Source: Terriglobia bacterium
GTDB lineage: Bacteria > Acidobacteriota > Terriglobia > Terriglobales > Acidobacteriaceae
DNA: 64,000 nt
Assembly (NCBI GenBank): GCA_020072585.1
Contig: JAIQGL010000014.1
Location: 1 to 64,000, forward strand
Direction: 5' to 3'
Part shown: positions 8,270-18,496 of the stretch, in pieces
How the letters are laid out: every line of letters starts with the position of its first letter
Position numbering within the stretch: position 1 is the stretch's first letter
Notes under the pieces: generated by a model
What the model saw: only the letters and a program-made list of their open reading frames with translations
The model's database searches: none
What the model was told of the DNA's origin: nothing
Made by a program: the position numbers and the translations under genes

Positions 8270-9705
8270 TTAGTTTTCTTTGTCGCTCTCTGTTTCTTAG
8301 TTTCTCGCACTGGATCTTGCTTTGGAACAACCTTCACTTTCTGCGCCAACCGAAGATTTTGATCTCCGGTTGCTCCGCTGCCCTGAGGAGCGCAGCTGCT
8401 CGCTGGTCTGAACTCACATGAGCAGTGCTCAATACTAAGTTTGCCCGCTATCCACTGAACAATGCCTAATGGCGCGTAATGGTGCTCCACACCGGCGGCG
8501 GTGAGTGTATCCGGTTTTGCGGGGCCTTTGTCATCGGTTACCGGCCATTCCAGAATGCCCTCAGTCTCGCCCACCCGGGCCAGAATCAACCAATAGTCAC
8601 CCGTACGATACTTGCCATTCGTGGAGAACTGAACCTGGACGCCGTCTTCCAGGTCTATCCAGTTGGGAACCTGCGCTGCAGCCTTGATTTGGACCGCGCC
8701 ATTAACCAGCGGGACGCCCTCTTTCTCATTTTGGTCCCAGCGCCTTACTTTTGGGTTACTGAGTTGCTCGATAGACGGGTTGAAGTCCTTCGGCCTGCTG
8801 TCTTTGTCCATTGAGAGTCTGCCATCGCCCGTCTTTGTCACCCCGACCAGCCATCCATGGCGCCCCTGCAACTCCATGTCGTCGTCCGACAACTCTACCC
8901 ACTTCGCGGATTCGAAGCCGCGCGTGTCAGGTACGAGCAGATCATCGCCGTCGGTGCCCAGCCAGGCTGTGACGATGCTGCCGTTATCGCGCGACCACTT
9001 AAACGTCGGAGCGGCGTCGCTCAACAGGTTTCCATCGTGAATCTCCACCCGGTAGAGATGGTTTTCGGCGCCGCGGTACTTCGAACTCGGAGCCAGAACA
9101 CAGGTGCTGGTCGCCATCTTGCCGGGGTCGAGACGCGCTGCCATTGACCCTGTGCTGAGAGTGAACAGACCGGAAGGGAGATCGCACGGCTGTGGTGCGG
9201 GACTGATGTCCTTGCCAACCTCAAGCGCCTTGACCTGCCAAACCACCTGCGCCCGGGTGCTGGTGTCGGGACCTCCCAACGCCTTCTCGCGGATGCTATC
9301 GTCTTCAAGGGCGGTTATATGACGCTCCCATACATCCAGATAGACCCAGAGCTTTCCGCCCTGGGCATTCGGCGCGCGAAGCGCATCATCATCGGGAACG
9401 GTGTAATCCGGCTGGTCGATATAGGCGCACTCCTCTTCATTTTCAACCAGGATGCCATCCACGTAATAACGGCCTGCACCTATCTTCAAGTTCCCATCTT
9501 TGTCCAACTTGAGCGTAAACCCCGGCTTCTCTTCGGGTGCGCCGCACGGCCCGATCAAGTCGCGCGCCAGCATCCGCAGGTAATGAAGCAGTATGGCAGT
9601 CTGCTCATTCCGATCGGCATCGATCGTGACGCGGCCCTGTTGCTCCAGCACGCGGCTGAAATGTTTCATCCGCTGGAAGGTATCTCGCGTGAAATCACCC
9701 TTCAT
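8266..9705 (-). CDS. DUF6519-like eCIS-associated structural protein
   Basis: The 479-aa protein starts MKGDFTRDTFQRMKHFSRVL followed by QQGRVTIDADRNEQ. That opening matches a family repeatedly seen beside contractile injection system baseplate genes (DUF6519, recalled rather than searched). The middle is beta-rich, and near the C-terminus there is a cysteine group (HCSCEFRPASSC) followed by a basic Lys/Arg tail. It lies directly downstream of the tail-protein-I-like gene and overlaps the next gene, consistent with a baseplate or fibre-attachment role. That role is an inference. Confidence 0.7.
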   Translation of the reverse strand: MKGDFTRDTFQRMKHFSRVLEQQGRVTIDADRNEQTAILLHYLRMLARDLIGPCGAPEEKPGFTLKLDKDGNLKIGAGRYYVDGILVENEEECAYIDQPDYTVPDDDALRAPNAQGGKLWVYLDVWERHITALEDDSIREKALGGPDTSTRAQVVWQVKALEVGKDISPAPQPCDLPSGLFTLSTGSMAARLDPGKMATSTCVLAPSSKYRGAENHLYRVEIHDGNLLSDAAPTFKWSRDNGSIVTAWLGTDGDDLLVPDTRGFESAKWVELSDDDMELQGRHGWLVGVTKTGDGRLSMDKDSRPKDFNPSIEQLSNPKVRRWDQNEKEGVPLVNGAVQIKAAAQVPNWIDLEDGVQVQFSTNGKYRTGDYWLILARVGETEGILEWPVTDDKGPAKPDTLTAAGVEHHYAPLGIVQWIAGKLSIEHCSCEFRPASSCAPQGSGATGDQNLRLAQKVKVVPKQDPVRETKKQRATKKTK

Positions 9706-9749
9706 GGCTGTTCCTCTTCACTCTTTGGATTTGCATTTGAAAGCGATCA

Positions 9750-11966
9750 CTAACTGACAAAAATAATCCCGGCGTCCATGCCGCCAGGCGTGTATTCGCT
9801 GAGCCGCGCACGCAGGTTGGCCTCCCGCTGCGGCTGAAAAAGATCGTGAAAGACGCCCATCTCGGATTCGTCGTCAGCGCCGCGCCTGATTTCCTGGGCA
9901 CAGCCGGAGGCCATTTGCGCATAGCCCGGGTTCCCGTAGCGAACGCTCGTGAATTGCGGTTGTACTCTCAACGTCTCAGCTTCAATGCCGACTTTCTCCT
10001 GGATGGTGTCTTGTATGCTTTCCCTGACGGCCTCGATCACCAGATCGGGCTGGCAATGATAACGGCGAGGCGTGCGACAGTTGGGCAGGACATAACAGAA
10101 GCGCATGCAACCCAGCTGACGACGAACGGCATTCAGGCAGTTGTTGAAAATAGTGTTCTCCGCCAGTTCGATGGCATGCGTATCCACAATGCCGAACACT
10201 GTGCAGCGCTGCATGGTCAACACGGCAAAGGCGGCGGTGGAACCGGGCCCGCCAATTGCCTGGCTCTCCGGTTCGCCTGAGTCCAGGATGCTGTCGCTGA
10301 TGCGTATCTCGATTGGATCGGAGTTTACCTCGTCTTCAGCGACCTGAATGAACCCCAGGATGCTGTGCTCGATGCGCACCCGGGCGCGCAGCTGGCTGCA
10401 ATCCAGGCTCGGGTGAGCAGGATGCTCCGGCTCGCAGTCGCAGTCAATCTCCCAGCCAGGAACCAGTGTGCAATGGCGGATGACCAGTTCGGCGCCGCAG
10501 GACTCCGGTGGGCCTTGCTCGTCGCTGCTTCCCGGCCCGGTGACCTCCACCGGTTGTCCCGTAATCAGCAGCCCGTCCAGAGTCAGCCTGCTCCCGCTTC
10601 CCATGCGCACGGAAAAGGTATCAGGGGGATAGGATTGTGAAAGCAGGCGGATGACCGGCCGCGCGCCATTGGCCGCGCGCAACTGCAAACTCTGGTGGGC
10701 CCGCAGTTCGATACTGATTGGTTCAACATGGATGCTGTTATCGGTCAGCTCAATCACTGCGTCGTGGGGATTATCTTTCTGCCAATGCTCCAGGGCGTCA
10801 CCGATACGATGGAAAGGTCCATCCCGGCCCACCTTGTAGAACATGATTTCCGCTCCAAAACCCGCAACCTTCCGGGTCGCTGGGTCAAGGATTGGACGGT
10901 CATATTCTCCTCCCCCTATATTCGCGCTGAATCCGTAGTGATACGTGACACGGACCTTGCCGGGAACCTGAAGCGGAGGGAAAGCAAAGCGGCCCAGCAC
11001 CGTATCCACAGCAACCTGGTTCCTGAGCGGCACATAATGCCAATCGCTCAGATCGGCGGGGATGATGCAATCCGCCGGCACGGGCTCGTCGGGGCCAAGA
11101 TTGGCCCATCCTTCGGCCCAGATCGCGAAACTCCTGTCCTTTCCGTAGAAGCGTTCTTTATCGTCATGGAAAGCAATCCTGGTAATCGGACTGGGAAAAT
11201 TGGCCTGCTGGTCTGGTGCGCAATCGCTGGTCCGTGGTTCGGGGTTGGTGAATAACGGCGCATCCTGTCCCAGAATGCTGAAGGTATACTGCGGCTGGCG
11301 AACCACCTCGCAACCAGCATCTGTATTGGTCACCTTATAAGGTTGAAGCCGCCAGACGAACACTCCCACCGAGGGAATGTTGTATCGCCCCTGTATTCGG
11401 TTGGAATCGATCCTGCGGACATCCACAGTATGGGTAAGAGGATCGAAAGGGCCGCCGGCCAGGTCGAGCGCCGGCATCTGCCGCACGTCCACATTGCGGG
11501 CGCGATCCAGGTGCAGGTGATTGAGGTTCTGGTTCCAGCCCAGCAGCTTAAAAAACTCCACCGCTCGCGCCGGCCAGCCGGCCACATCCCAGGCAAGTTG
11601 AGGCAGGAGCGAAAGCCGGCCTTTGGCCCGGCGGTAGCCGATGGTATTGGCCACTTCACGCCGCGGAATCAGGACGCGGTTCAGTTCGCGCCCTTCCGCG
11701 GTCGTGGCGTCGCTCGGCGCGCCCGCTCCCGGCGCCGCGCGATAACCGATGAGGTCGGCTATGTAAGGCACGACCCACTCCTGGGCGGTTTCAATGAACC
11801 AGTTCTCGTAAAGCTGCCGGATGTCGTCTTCCACCACGTTGACTTGTTCTGCAATGACCCTGAGCAGAGTCTGCAGCTCGTGGTCCTGCTCAGCGTCCCG
11901 TATGCGGTAAATCGCAGGCAGCAGTTGGAAGAGCCGGTCAATGCGAGGATCGTTGATGAATGTCAT
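9750..11966 (-). CDS. Large tail protein I-like baseplate component (Afp12-like position)
   Basis: The first 150 residues (DRLFQLLPAIYRIRDAEQ..., ETAQEWVVPYIADLIGYR) match the phage P2 gpI/tail-protein-I type N-terminus found in eCIS baseplates, where it helps form the wedge with the J-like proteins. At 738 aa it is far longer than gpI (about 180 aa). The rest is beta-rich and includes a Cys cluster (WEIDCDCEPEHPAHPSLDC) and repeated short beta units resembling a parallel beta-helix. Its ATG overlaps the stop of the upstream J-like gene by four bases. Confidence is good for class, moderate for exact homology to Afp12. Confidence 0.75.
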   Translation of the reverse strand: MTFINDPRIDRLFQLLPAIYRIRDAEQDHELQTLLRVIAEQVNVVEDDIRQLYENWFIETAQEWVVPYIADLIGYRAAPGAGAPSDATTAEGRELNRVLIPRREVANTIGYRRAKGRLSLLPQLAWDVAGWPARAVEFFKLLGWNQNLNHLHLDRARNVDVRQMPALDLAGGPFDPLTHTVDVRRIDSNRIQGRYNIPSVGVFVWRLQPYKVTNTDAGCEVVRQPQYTFSILGQDAPLFTNPEPRTSDCAPDQQANFPSPITRIAFHDDKERFYGKDRSFAIWAEGWANLGPDEPVPADCIIPADLSDWHYVPLRNQVAVDTVLGRFAFPPLQVPGKVRVTYHYGFSANIGGGEYDRPILDPATRKVAGFGAEIMFYKVGRDGPFHRIGDALEHWQKDNPHDAVIELTDNSIHVEPISIELRAHQSLQLRAANGARPVIRLLSQSYPPDTFSVRMGSGSRLTLDGLLITGQPVEVTGPGSSDEQGPPESCGAELVIRHCTLVPGWEIDCDCEPEHPAHPSLDCSQLRARVRIEHSILGFIQVAEDEVNSDPIEIRISDSILDSGEPESQAIGGPGSTAAFAVLTMQRCTVFGIVDTHAIELAENTIFNNCLNAVRRQLGCMRFCYVLPNCRTPRRYHCQPDLVIEAVRESIQDTIQEKVGIEAETLRVQPQFTSVRYGNPGYAQMASGCAQEIRRGADDESEMGVFHDLFQPQREANLRARLSEYTPGGMDAGIIFVS

Positions 11967-14900
11967 GGGATCTGTTCCAGAATGATGGTGTCCTGAACCT
12001 CGGGAACGAAAATTGCCAGCTCCGCAGGCAAAAACGTTCCGCCTTTGAGGCTTCCCGGTTCCGCGGGGATTATTTGTTGATGGTCTGGGCGGATTACGGA
12101 TTGAGTGATGTGGCCGAAATCCACCATCCGCCGCGCACCCGAACTTTCTGTGATTTTTTCCGGCACTGCGGAGAACCCGGGCACCGTCACGTAAGCCACG
12201 CCTTTCACGCCCTGCATGGCACGAATGATTTCACTTAGAACCACCGGCTGGCCAAGAGCCCGCTGGTGGAAGCCGAACATGTCGAGAAGGACCGCTCGAA
12301 TCTCGGTGACTACCGGGCCCCACAGGTAGTCGGGCTCCAGCCGCACACCGGCGCTTAGCACCAGTATCTTCAACTCACGCAGGTCCACCTTGATCCCCAG
12401 CCCCGGATCGCCGTATTTCCGCAGCGCGCCCAGCAGATTGCGGCAGAGGTCCGACTGCGCGTCGATCGGAATGTCGTCCACCCCCGCAATGGTGAGATAA
12501 ACCAGCGGCCGGAAGCCGTCGCTTACCCGTACAGCAACTGCCTTCTCGATTCCCGCAAAGGTTCTCGCAAAATCCGCATAGTCCGGAATCGAGACCAGAC
12601 GGTTGAGGGCCATCACCGCGAGCGGCGCGTTGTCGCGCGCCCGGTCGCGCGTCTCCTTATCAGCACCGCCTCCGGCTGAGAGCGGATTTACGACGGCTTT
12701 CACCCCCAAGGGCTTGCTTTGCAACTGGCTGATCTGACCTGCGAGCACATTGCCGGCCTTTCCAATTCCATTTCTGTAGACGGCGCGAACGTTCTGCACT
12801 CCGGTGGGCAGGCGTGCCCCTGACTGGCCGTTGCCAAAGCTGACAGTGGTCAGACCCTTGTCGTCGGTCGTGGAAATGAAGTTTCGATCCTTCGGTCCCA
12901 GTCCCGCCAGCGTATCGGCTTCGTGCCACTCGATATCGTTGACATAGACTTTGAGCGTGCTTGTAACACCTTCCGGGTTCTCCGCGGAAATGTAGGTTAC
13001 CGGCGGCTGTTTGAGATCGAACGACTGCAGAGACTGGCTGCCATCGCCACTGCCAAGGGCCTCGATGCGCGACTCGCCATGGGTCGCTTTGACCACGTTG
13101 CCGTAGATCTTCAGCGTACTGCGCTTGTATGCATAGGCGGTTCCGGTATGCAGGGTCAGCGTGGTGTGGGCTTTGTCTCCCGGCAGTTTGCCGTTAAAGC
13201 TCTGTACCACCGCGGAGATCATTGCCGGTTCGCTGGAGTTTACCCCGCTTACCCTCGGTATGTCGGTGCGCTCGCCGGAAAGGATGATCCATCGCCCGGA
13301 CTCCAGTCCCTGGTAGAGCCCATCAAGTTCCAGTTTCGGTCCAGTCACGGCGTCGGACAGTGGTTCTTCAGCCAGCTCAAGTTGTTCCCCTTGGCCATAT
13401 ATGTAGGTGCCTCGAAGGGTCTCCATGGGCGTCTCATCATTTTCAGGCCGCCAGTCATCCGCCAGGGTAAGCTTCGTGGCTTTGCCACTGATGCCATACG
13501 CAGTTCGCGGCGTCACCTGGGCTGATATAACGCGATGCACTGAACGCCGGAGGTTTTCTGAAACGGGCGCCTGGGCCAGCACATAGCTGGACTGCAGGAT
13601 CGAGTCGTTCGGCTGATCCAGAAACATTGTTTCCCTGGATTCATCATCGGCAATTGGCCATTCGCTCGTTTGAGGAACAGGAGGCTTGCTGTTGTCGTAA
13701 GTGACGATCTTTGCAGCGCCGGCTCCGAAGAGTGATGCCGCTGTACGAAGCACGTAAACGGCCTTCAGCGAGGGTGTTCTTGCATTGACGATGGCGTTCG
13801 ACCACGCCTTATAGAAAGTGCCTTTGATCTGTGGAGCAAAACTCATGAGCAACTGGGCTGCCGCATCAGACTTTTTTGTAAAGCTGGATTTCAGGCTCCG
13901 CCTCAGATTCACGCTGCCGGGCGGCTGTACGCTCGGCTGCTTTAGAAGATCGCGCACGAAATTTGACGGATCAGTGGTGTGAACCCGAAGTTCAGGAGTC
14001 TCGATGCTGAGTTGGCGGATGGTAGCAAAGAATGCTTGTAGTGAGTCGGTCAGGCCCAAATCGTTGATGTCGGTTGCTATCTTTGTCCAGTTGGAACCGA
14101 GCTCGCGTAACCACTTGAAATTGTCATTGCCCAAAACGTTTTTAGCGGAGATATTTTCTTCAAATTTCGCAGCTGTAACATGACCAGCCATATTATTGCC
14201 CGAATCAAGTGTCCGTCGAAACTGTACGAACTGCAGGTACATGCTGTATGCCGCCGTCGATCCCAGGTAGGCGCTGTCTACCACCTGCTTTGCGCGTTGC
14301 AGCAGGCCGCCGACTGAGGAATAACTAGACATATTGATCTTCTTCTTAGCGATTGTGTCTGCAGCATCGTTCAAAAACTTCTCGATGGCCGCCACAATAT
14401 CTTGAAGTGCCTTCGTAACCGGCTGAAGATGGACCACGATCCGCTGGTCGGTAAACTGGCCCTCTGTGCGTTCCACGGTGCGTACTGCAAAGCGCGAGGT
14501 ATTCTCGTCAAAGACCAGCAGCAGCAGGTCTCCGGTCTTCAGGCTGGGACCGGGAGCTTTGAGGTAAATCTCGTTGGTGGAAAGAACTTCTGTCCACGAA
14601 ATATCCTGGGGTTGCGTTAACCTGACCTGCAGGTTGTTCCATTCTGCACGTGCCGTCAGATCGTCACTGGTTTCAAATGATTGCGGCAGTTCGCCTGATC
14701 CCTGCACGGGAACGCTCTGTGAACGGCTGCCGGCCGGAATCATCACCGGCACCGTCTGATTGTCATCGAGCGTATAGCCGAGAAAAACGCCGGCCGCGAC
14801 ACCGGGACGCAATTGATATCCGACCAACCGCGCCAGTTCCAGGATCGAACGCCGCTCGGTGGCGGTGCGCAGGTAGCCTTCATTGGCGATGCGTTCCTGG

Positions 14901-15208
14901 TAAAAGGTGAGCACATCGCCAACCGTGGCCCAGCCATCCAGCAACGCAATCGACGGATCGCTGCCGTCACGGGTGGTAAGACCGCGCAACGGCTGCACCG
15001 AACGCGCCGCGCCGCCCTGGGCATACCGCTCATCCACGGTCATCGAGGCCAGCCGGGCTTTCATCGTCTCCAGAAACGTGCCATGTGTGCCCGCTCGATA
15101 ACGGATGGCCGGCAGCCCGGGACGGTTCTCGATCCCGATGGGTGTCAATATCCGGGCGCCTTCGCAGCATTCGCAGGTGCTGGTGGTACAGCCGCAACGT
15201 TTCGCCAT
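11963..15208 (-). CDS. Putative baseplate assembly protein, J-like (second copy)
   Basis: The product is about 1081 aa. The start is set at 15208 (MAKRCGC), which follows GGAGG at a good distance; an upstream in-frame ATG at 15223 lies inside the preceding gene. The N-terminus holds a dense cysteine cluster (CGCTTSTCECC), then RDGSDPSIALLDGWATVGDV and YQERIANEGYLRTATER, the hallmark start of J-like baseplate proteins. The C-terminal third (ADFARTFAGIEKAVAVRVSD...) is the conserved J core. J proteins form the baseplate wedge that holds the sheath in its pre-firing state. Residues about 260-500 are a helical insertion not usual for J proteins. Confidence 0.85.
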   Translation of the reverse strand: MAKRCGCTTSTCECCEGARILTPIGIENRPGLPAIRYRAGTHGTFLETMKARLASMTVDERYAQGGAARSVQPLRGLTTRDGSDPSIALLDGWATVGDVLTFYQERIANEGYLRTATERRSILELARLVGYQLRPGVAAGVFLGYTLDDNQTVPVMIPAGSRSQSVPVQGSGELPQSFETSDDLTARAEWNNLQVRLTQPQDISWTEVLSTNEIYLKAPGPSLKTGDLLLLVFDENTSRFAVRTVERTEGQFTDQRIVVHLQPVTKALQDIVAAIEKFLNDAADTIAKKKINMSSYSSVGGLLQRAKQVVDSAYLGSTAAYSMYLQFVQFRRTLDSGNNMAGHVTAAKFEENISAKNVLGNDNFKWLRELGSNWTKIATDINDLGLTDSLQAFFATIRQLSIETPELRVHTTDPSNFVRDLLKQPSVQPPGSVNLRRSLKSSFTKKSDAAAQLLMSFAPQIKGTFYKAWSNAIVNARTPSLKAVYVLRTAASLFGAGAAKIVTYDNSKPPVPQTSEWPIADDESRETMFLDQPNDSILQSSYVLAQAPVSENLRRSVHRVISAQVTPRTAYGISGKATKLTLADDWRPENDETPMETLRGTYIYGQGEQLELAEEPLSDAVTGPKLELDGLYQGLESGRWIILSGERTDIPRVSGVNSSEPAMISAVVQSFNGKLPGDKAHTTLTLHTGTAYAYKRSTLKIYGNVVKATHGESRIEALGSGDGSQSLQSFDLKQPPVTYISAENPEGVTSTLKVYVNDIEWHEADTLAGLGPKDRNFISTTDDKGLTTVSFGNGQSGARLPTGVQNVRAVYRNGIGKAGNVLAGQISQLQSKPLGVKAVVNPLSAGGGADKETRDRARDNAPLAVMALNRLVSIPDYADFARTFAGIEKAVAVRVSDGFRPLVYLTIAGVDDIPIDAQSDLCRNLLGALRKYGDPGLGIKVDLRELKILVLSAGVRLEPDYLWGPVVTEIRAVLLDMFGFHQRALGQPVVLSEIIRAMQGVKGVAYVTVPGFSAVPEKITESSGARRMVDFGHITQSVIRPDHQQIIPAEPGSLKGGTFLPAELAIFVPEVQDTIILEQIP

Positions 15209-17751
15209 CATCTGCCTCCGCAAACCTCAATTTCCAGCTTGCCGTGTTCCGGATTATTGGGGTCGTTATCGAGTTGTGCCACCTGCGTGGCGCCCAGGGG
15301 CAGCACGCCGTTCTCAATTTCACCATTGGGCTGGTCGAACAGCCGTTGGAAGCGTCCCACGCTCACAGATTGAACGCCCGGCACGGCCTGGGCGGCCGCA
15401 ATAATCCGGCTCAGGTAGAGGCCCTCCCCGAAAGTGAGATTGTCGGGATGGAAGAAACCGCGATTCCCGCCCGGCAGAGCGCGGTTACTGAAGACATCCA
15501 GCAGCGCAGCTTTGACCTGCCCGCGCACATAGTCCGGCAGCGCGCAAACCGTCAAATTAAGATCAATGGGAACGTACTCCGCCGGAAGCACGGCAAGATC
15601 GTGCCCCATGCGGCGAAAGCACTCAAGCTGCTTCGTAATGTCTTTTAGCAGATCTTCCCCGGGGGCTTCGCTTCCCCGCGGATCAATCGCCACATCGGCC
15701 TCGTACCAGCTTCCGGTCCAGACCAGCGAAGCCGCTGCGCGCTGCAATCTGAGGTCGTGCTGCGCGAGCTCAGCGTAGTCGCCGGCGGTGATGGCGCGCT
15801 TGAGTTGCTTGCGGAAGAGGTGCGGCGCAAACAGTTTGGCTTCCGCCATCGGTTCCGGCTCCGTTCCGCCAACTGCCGGAAGAGGATTACGCACCGTAAT
15901 CGCATAGCCGCTCAAACTCAGGCCCTTCAACACCAACCTGGTGATGGATTCCGCGCCTACATTACCCGCGGCTCCGTTTCCCGTCCGGTATAGGCTTTCG
16001 AACACCTCGCCGGGAGCAGGCTGCGCCCCCATCTCCCCGTCGCCGAACCTCAGATTAGCGACGCCGTCATTGTCGATCTCCACGACGAAGTGTCGGTCCC
16101 CTGGACGGCTTTCAAGCAAATCATGCTGCGCTGTCCAATGCTGGTCCGGTGCTGACTTCGGAGTGATTTGCACATCAGGCATGGCGCAGCGCGCGTCCTG
16201 TTTCAGCAGGGCAATGGCTGAAATCCTTTCTTCCGGCGGAGGCTGCCGGAAGGTAATGGGAGATTTCTTCAGGTACGCGGAAAATCGTCCGGGAACAATC
16301 TGCACGTCTCCCGGTTCCTCCTCGCACTCGCACGGCCCCGCGATGGGCACGGCGGGCACCTTGTCCAGATCTTCCGAATCCTGCGTCTTTCCGTGGTCCA
16401 CCAGGATCACGTTGCCGCGGGCCACGCTGACGTTGCCAAGATAAAAGCAGTCGGGAGCCTGGGTGATCGCAGAAACACAGAACGGGAATGGCAACGCGTC
16501 GTCCTGCGCCCATTCAATAGTGAGATATGGGGTGGGCAGGCCGTCAGTCAGCAGGACTGGATCTTCTCCGGGGATAACGGCGGTCAGGCGCACTGCATGG
16601 CGGTGCGCCGGATCGGCATCGGCGGTGAGACCCGTCACTGGTCCCAGCACCTCTTCAAAGATCAGTACATCACCGGCTTTCATGTTCAGTCGCCGACCTG
16701 TGGTTCGCACTGCTTGATCTGTACCCGCCGATTTCGGGCTTTCTGCCACCCAGGCATCCAGCAGAGTTGCCGATGTGCTTCCCTGGGGGATGCAGCAGTC
16801 CCTTTCGCCAAAGGTATAGAAGTGAATTTCGTTGTGCGCCTGCAGCAGATTGATCTTTGCCGTCCGGTCGGGCCAAAGCGGCTCGAACACTTCATAGTCC
16901 TGGACTTTGACTTCCCTCAGATCATCCCATGACAAGACTGTCTGCTGCGCCGTGAGAGCATCGTTGAGGCCCGTAATAAAGGATACGGAAGCGAGATCGA
17001 GGTCCTTCAGGTCAGGCGTGGCTTCGATACAGACCCAGGTCCGAGCGTTGCACCCTTCATGCAGCAGATAATCCACCAGCCGCGCGTGCCGTCGCACGGA
17101 GATCCTCCGGCGAGCCGTATTAAGGTAGGCCTCGGTGGCGACCGCATCCTGATAGTAGCTGAGGTAGTCGCCGGTATAGGCGAGCAGTTCCACCAGCGCC
17201 ATCCCGATGTCTGCGGCGTGCGTCTCTTTCCAGCCGGGCGCCAGCAGCGAAATGTGGTCAAGGATGAGCTGACGAAAGCTGCCATAGTCCTTCGCCAGGT
17301 AGTTGATCTCCGGCTCGTCGATCGCCGGCGGCTCGCAGAGGCACGAAGGCGCGCAGTCAAGATCAGACGGACAGTTGATTTTGAAAGAAAAATCGACGTG
17401 ATCGTATTGCGGATCGACGCGCTCCACACCCACCAGCCGCAGCGTGTAGGTGGAAAAGTCCCCGTATTTCTCCACCGTCAGCGTCAGATATTCGTCCCTG
17501 GTCGTGTCAGGATCGGTGACCGGATCAACGTGCACGATCCGGATACCTGTGACTCGCCGCCCTCCTTCCAGACGGAGGTATTTCTCCAGGCCTGGCCCGG
17601 GCCGGCTTAGTTCAGGTGGCAACTTTCCCAGAAAGTAGAGATTCAGCGTGAGTTGATCATCATCGACGACTTCGACATAATCGAGGCCGTTCCAGCCGAT
17701 TAACTGTCGGACTGCTTCGCGCCGCTCATCGCGTTGGCAACAAAGATTCAT
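15208..17751 (-). CDS. Putative baseplate assembly protein, J-like (first copy, Afp11-like)
   Basis: This 847-aa protein carries INYLAKDYGSFRQLILDHIS and ALVELLAYTGDYLSYYQDAV near residues 160-215, a segment diagnostic for the J-like baseplate assembly proteins of eCIS clusters, and a C-terminal J core (AITAGDYAELAQHDLRLQRA). A cysteine-rich stretch, CPSDLDCAPSCLCEPP, precedes the conserved segment. It stops inside the ATGATG of the next J-like gene, so translation is coupled. Paired large J-like genes are common in eCIS operons and probably form asymmetric wedge dimers. Confidence 0.85.
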   Translation of the reverse strand: MNLCCQRDERREAVRQLIGWNGLDYVEVVDDDQLTLNLYFLGKLPPELSRPGPGLEKYLRLEGGRRVTGIRIVHVDPVTDPDTTRDEYLTLTVEKYGDFSTYTLRLVGVERVDPQYDHVDFSFKINCPSDLDCAPSCLCEPPAIDEPEINYLAKDYGSFRQLILDHISLLAPGWKETHAADIGMALVELLAYTGDYLSYYQDAVATEAYLNTARRRISVRRHARLVDYLLHEGCNARTWVCIEATPDLKDLDLASVSFITGLNDALTAQQTVLSWDDLREVKVQDYEVFEPLWPDRTAKINLLQAHNEIHFYTFGERDCCIPQGSTSATLLDAWVAESPKSAGTDQAVRTTGRRLNMKAGDVLIFEEVLGPVTGLTADADPAHRHAVRLTAVIPGEDPVLLTDGLPTPYLTIEWAQDDALPFPFCVSAITQAPDCFYLGNVSVARGNVILVDHGKTQDSEDLDKVPAVPIAGPCECEEEPGDVQIVPGRFSAYLKKSPITFRQPPPEERISAIALLKQDARCAMPDVQITPKSAPDQHWTAQHDLLESRPGDRHFVVEIDNDGVANLRFGDGEMGAQPAPGEVFESLYRTGNGAAGNVGAESITRLVLKGLSLSGYAITVRNPLPAVGGTEPEPMAEAKLFAPHLFRKQLKRAITAGDYAELAQHDLRLQRAAASLVWTGSWYEADVAIDPRGSEAPGEDLLKDITKQLECFRRMGHDLAVLPAEYVPIDLNLTVCALPDYVRGQVKAALLDVFSNRALPGGNRGFFHPDNLTFGEGLYLSRIIAAAQAVPGVQSVSVGRFQRLFDQPNGEIENGVLPLGATQVAQLDNDPNNPEHGKLEIEVCGGR

Positions 17752-17763
17752 TAGGATCCTCGG

Positions 17764-18120
17764 CTACACAGCCCGGGTCAAAGTGGCCGTCTGCTGCTGG
17801 TTGGTGGTGCGTATCACGTATTTGACGGTGAGGGAAAGCGTTGAATCCACGCACTGCACGTCGGTGTCCTGCACCAGAATCAAATCTCCGAGCCAGTGCT
17901 GGAGCGCGGCTTGCAGGGTGAATTGCACGGTGGCCGCCACCTCCGGGCTGTTGCCGCCAAAGACCAGTTGCAGCAGCCCGCTGCCAAAATCAGGACGGTT
18001 CACCCGCTCACCCGGATTGGTGAAGATCAGTTGTTCGATCATGTCGCGAATGTGGTCTTCGTCACCGGTGGAAGCGGTCTTGCCCCGGGCATCGAAATGA
18101 AATGGGTAATCAATGTTCAT
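17764..18120 (-). CDS. gpW/gp25-like baseplate wedge protein
   Basis: The 118-aa product shows the gp25 signature: DHIRDMIEQLIFTNPGERVN followed by RPDFGSGLLQLVFGG (residues about 22-57). gp25 is a T4 baseplate wedge protein with lysozyme-like topology that nucleates sheath polymerisation through the conserved EPR-type loop. Here the loop reads NPGERVNRPDFG. Length is normal. It sits between the PAAR-like and J-like genes, the usual order of contractile injection system clusters. Confidence 0.9.
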   Translation of the reverse strand: MNIDYPFHFDARGKTASTGDEDHIRDMIEQLIFTNPGERVNRPDFGSGLLQLVFGGNSPEVAATVQFTLQAALQHWLGDLILVQDTDVQCVDSTLSLTVKYVIRTTNQQQTATLTRAV

Positions 18121-18127
18121 CGCGTCC

Positions 18128-18484
18128 TCATGTGCCCATCACCCGGATCTGAACAAAGCCGACGATGGGCGGTCCGGCGGGAATCTGCTCAATGCTCAGG
18201 CAAACGCCCGGACCAGGCCCCGGACCGGGAGCCAGCGCCACCGGCTGGCCCGACACCAGGACCCGTGTGGCGGGCATGCCCCATTTGACCTGCACGCACG
18301 GTTGCGGCTTGGTTCCCGCCCCGACCGGAATCTGAAAAGGGCATCCAGCCACCGCGATCACGCTGGCCATGGTGGCCACCGGCTGGCCGCCCACCAGAAC
18401 CCTCGGCTGCGAAGGCGCAATGGTGGCCTTCGCCATGTGCGTGCACTGCATGACTGCGTTGACGTGTAAAAAGAATCCAGGCAT
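18128..18484 (-). CDS. PAAR-like spike tip protein
   Basis: The 118-aa protein is Gly/Pro/Val-rich with repeated turns (PRVLVGGQPVATMASVIAVA; TRVLVSGQPVALAPGPGPGP) and Cys/His residues that could bind the tip metal (CTHM, CPF, C near position 70). PAAR proteins cap the spike and form the sharp point that crosses the target membrane. The gene lies directly after the gpV-like spike gene, as expected. The sequence is of the PAAR-like/DUF4280-related sort rather than a classical PAAR repeat. Confidence 0.8.
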   Translation of the reverse strand: MPGFFLHVNAVMQCTHMAKATIAPSQPRVLVGGQPVATMASVIAVAGCPFQIPVGAGTKPQPCVQVKWGMPATRVLVSGQPVALAPGPGPGPGVCLSIEQIPAGPPIVGFVQIRVMGT

Positions 18485-18496
18485 TGTTGTGCAACT

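Noticed and set aside
12923-13525. A 200-codon + strand frame in the J-like gene
   Set aside because: It lies antisense inside a conserved baseplate gene and has no ribosome site or domain.
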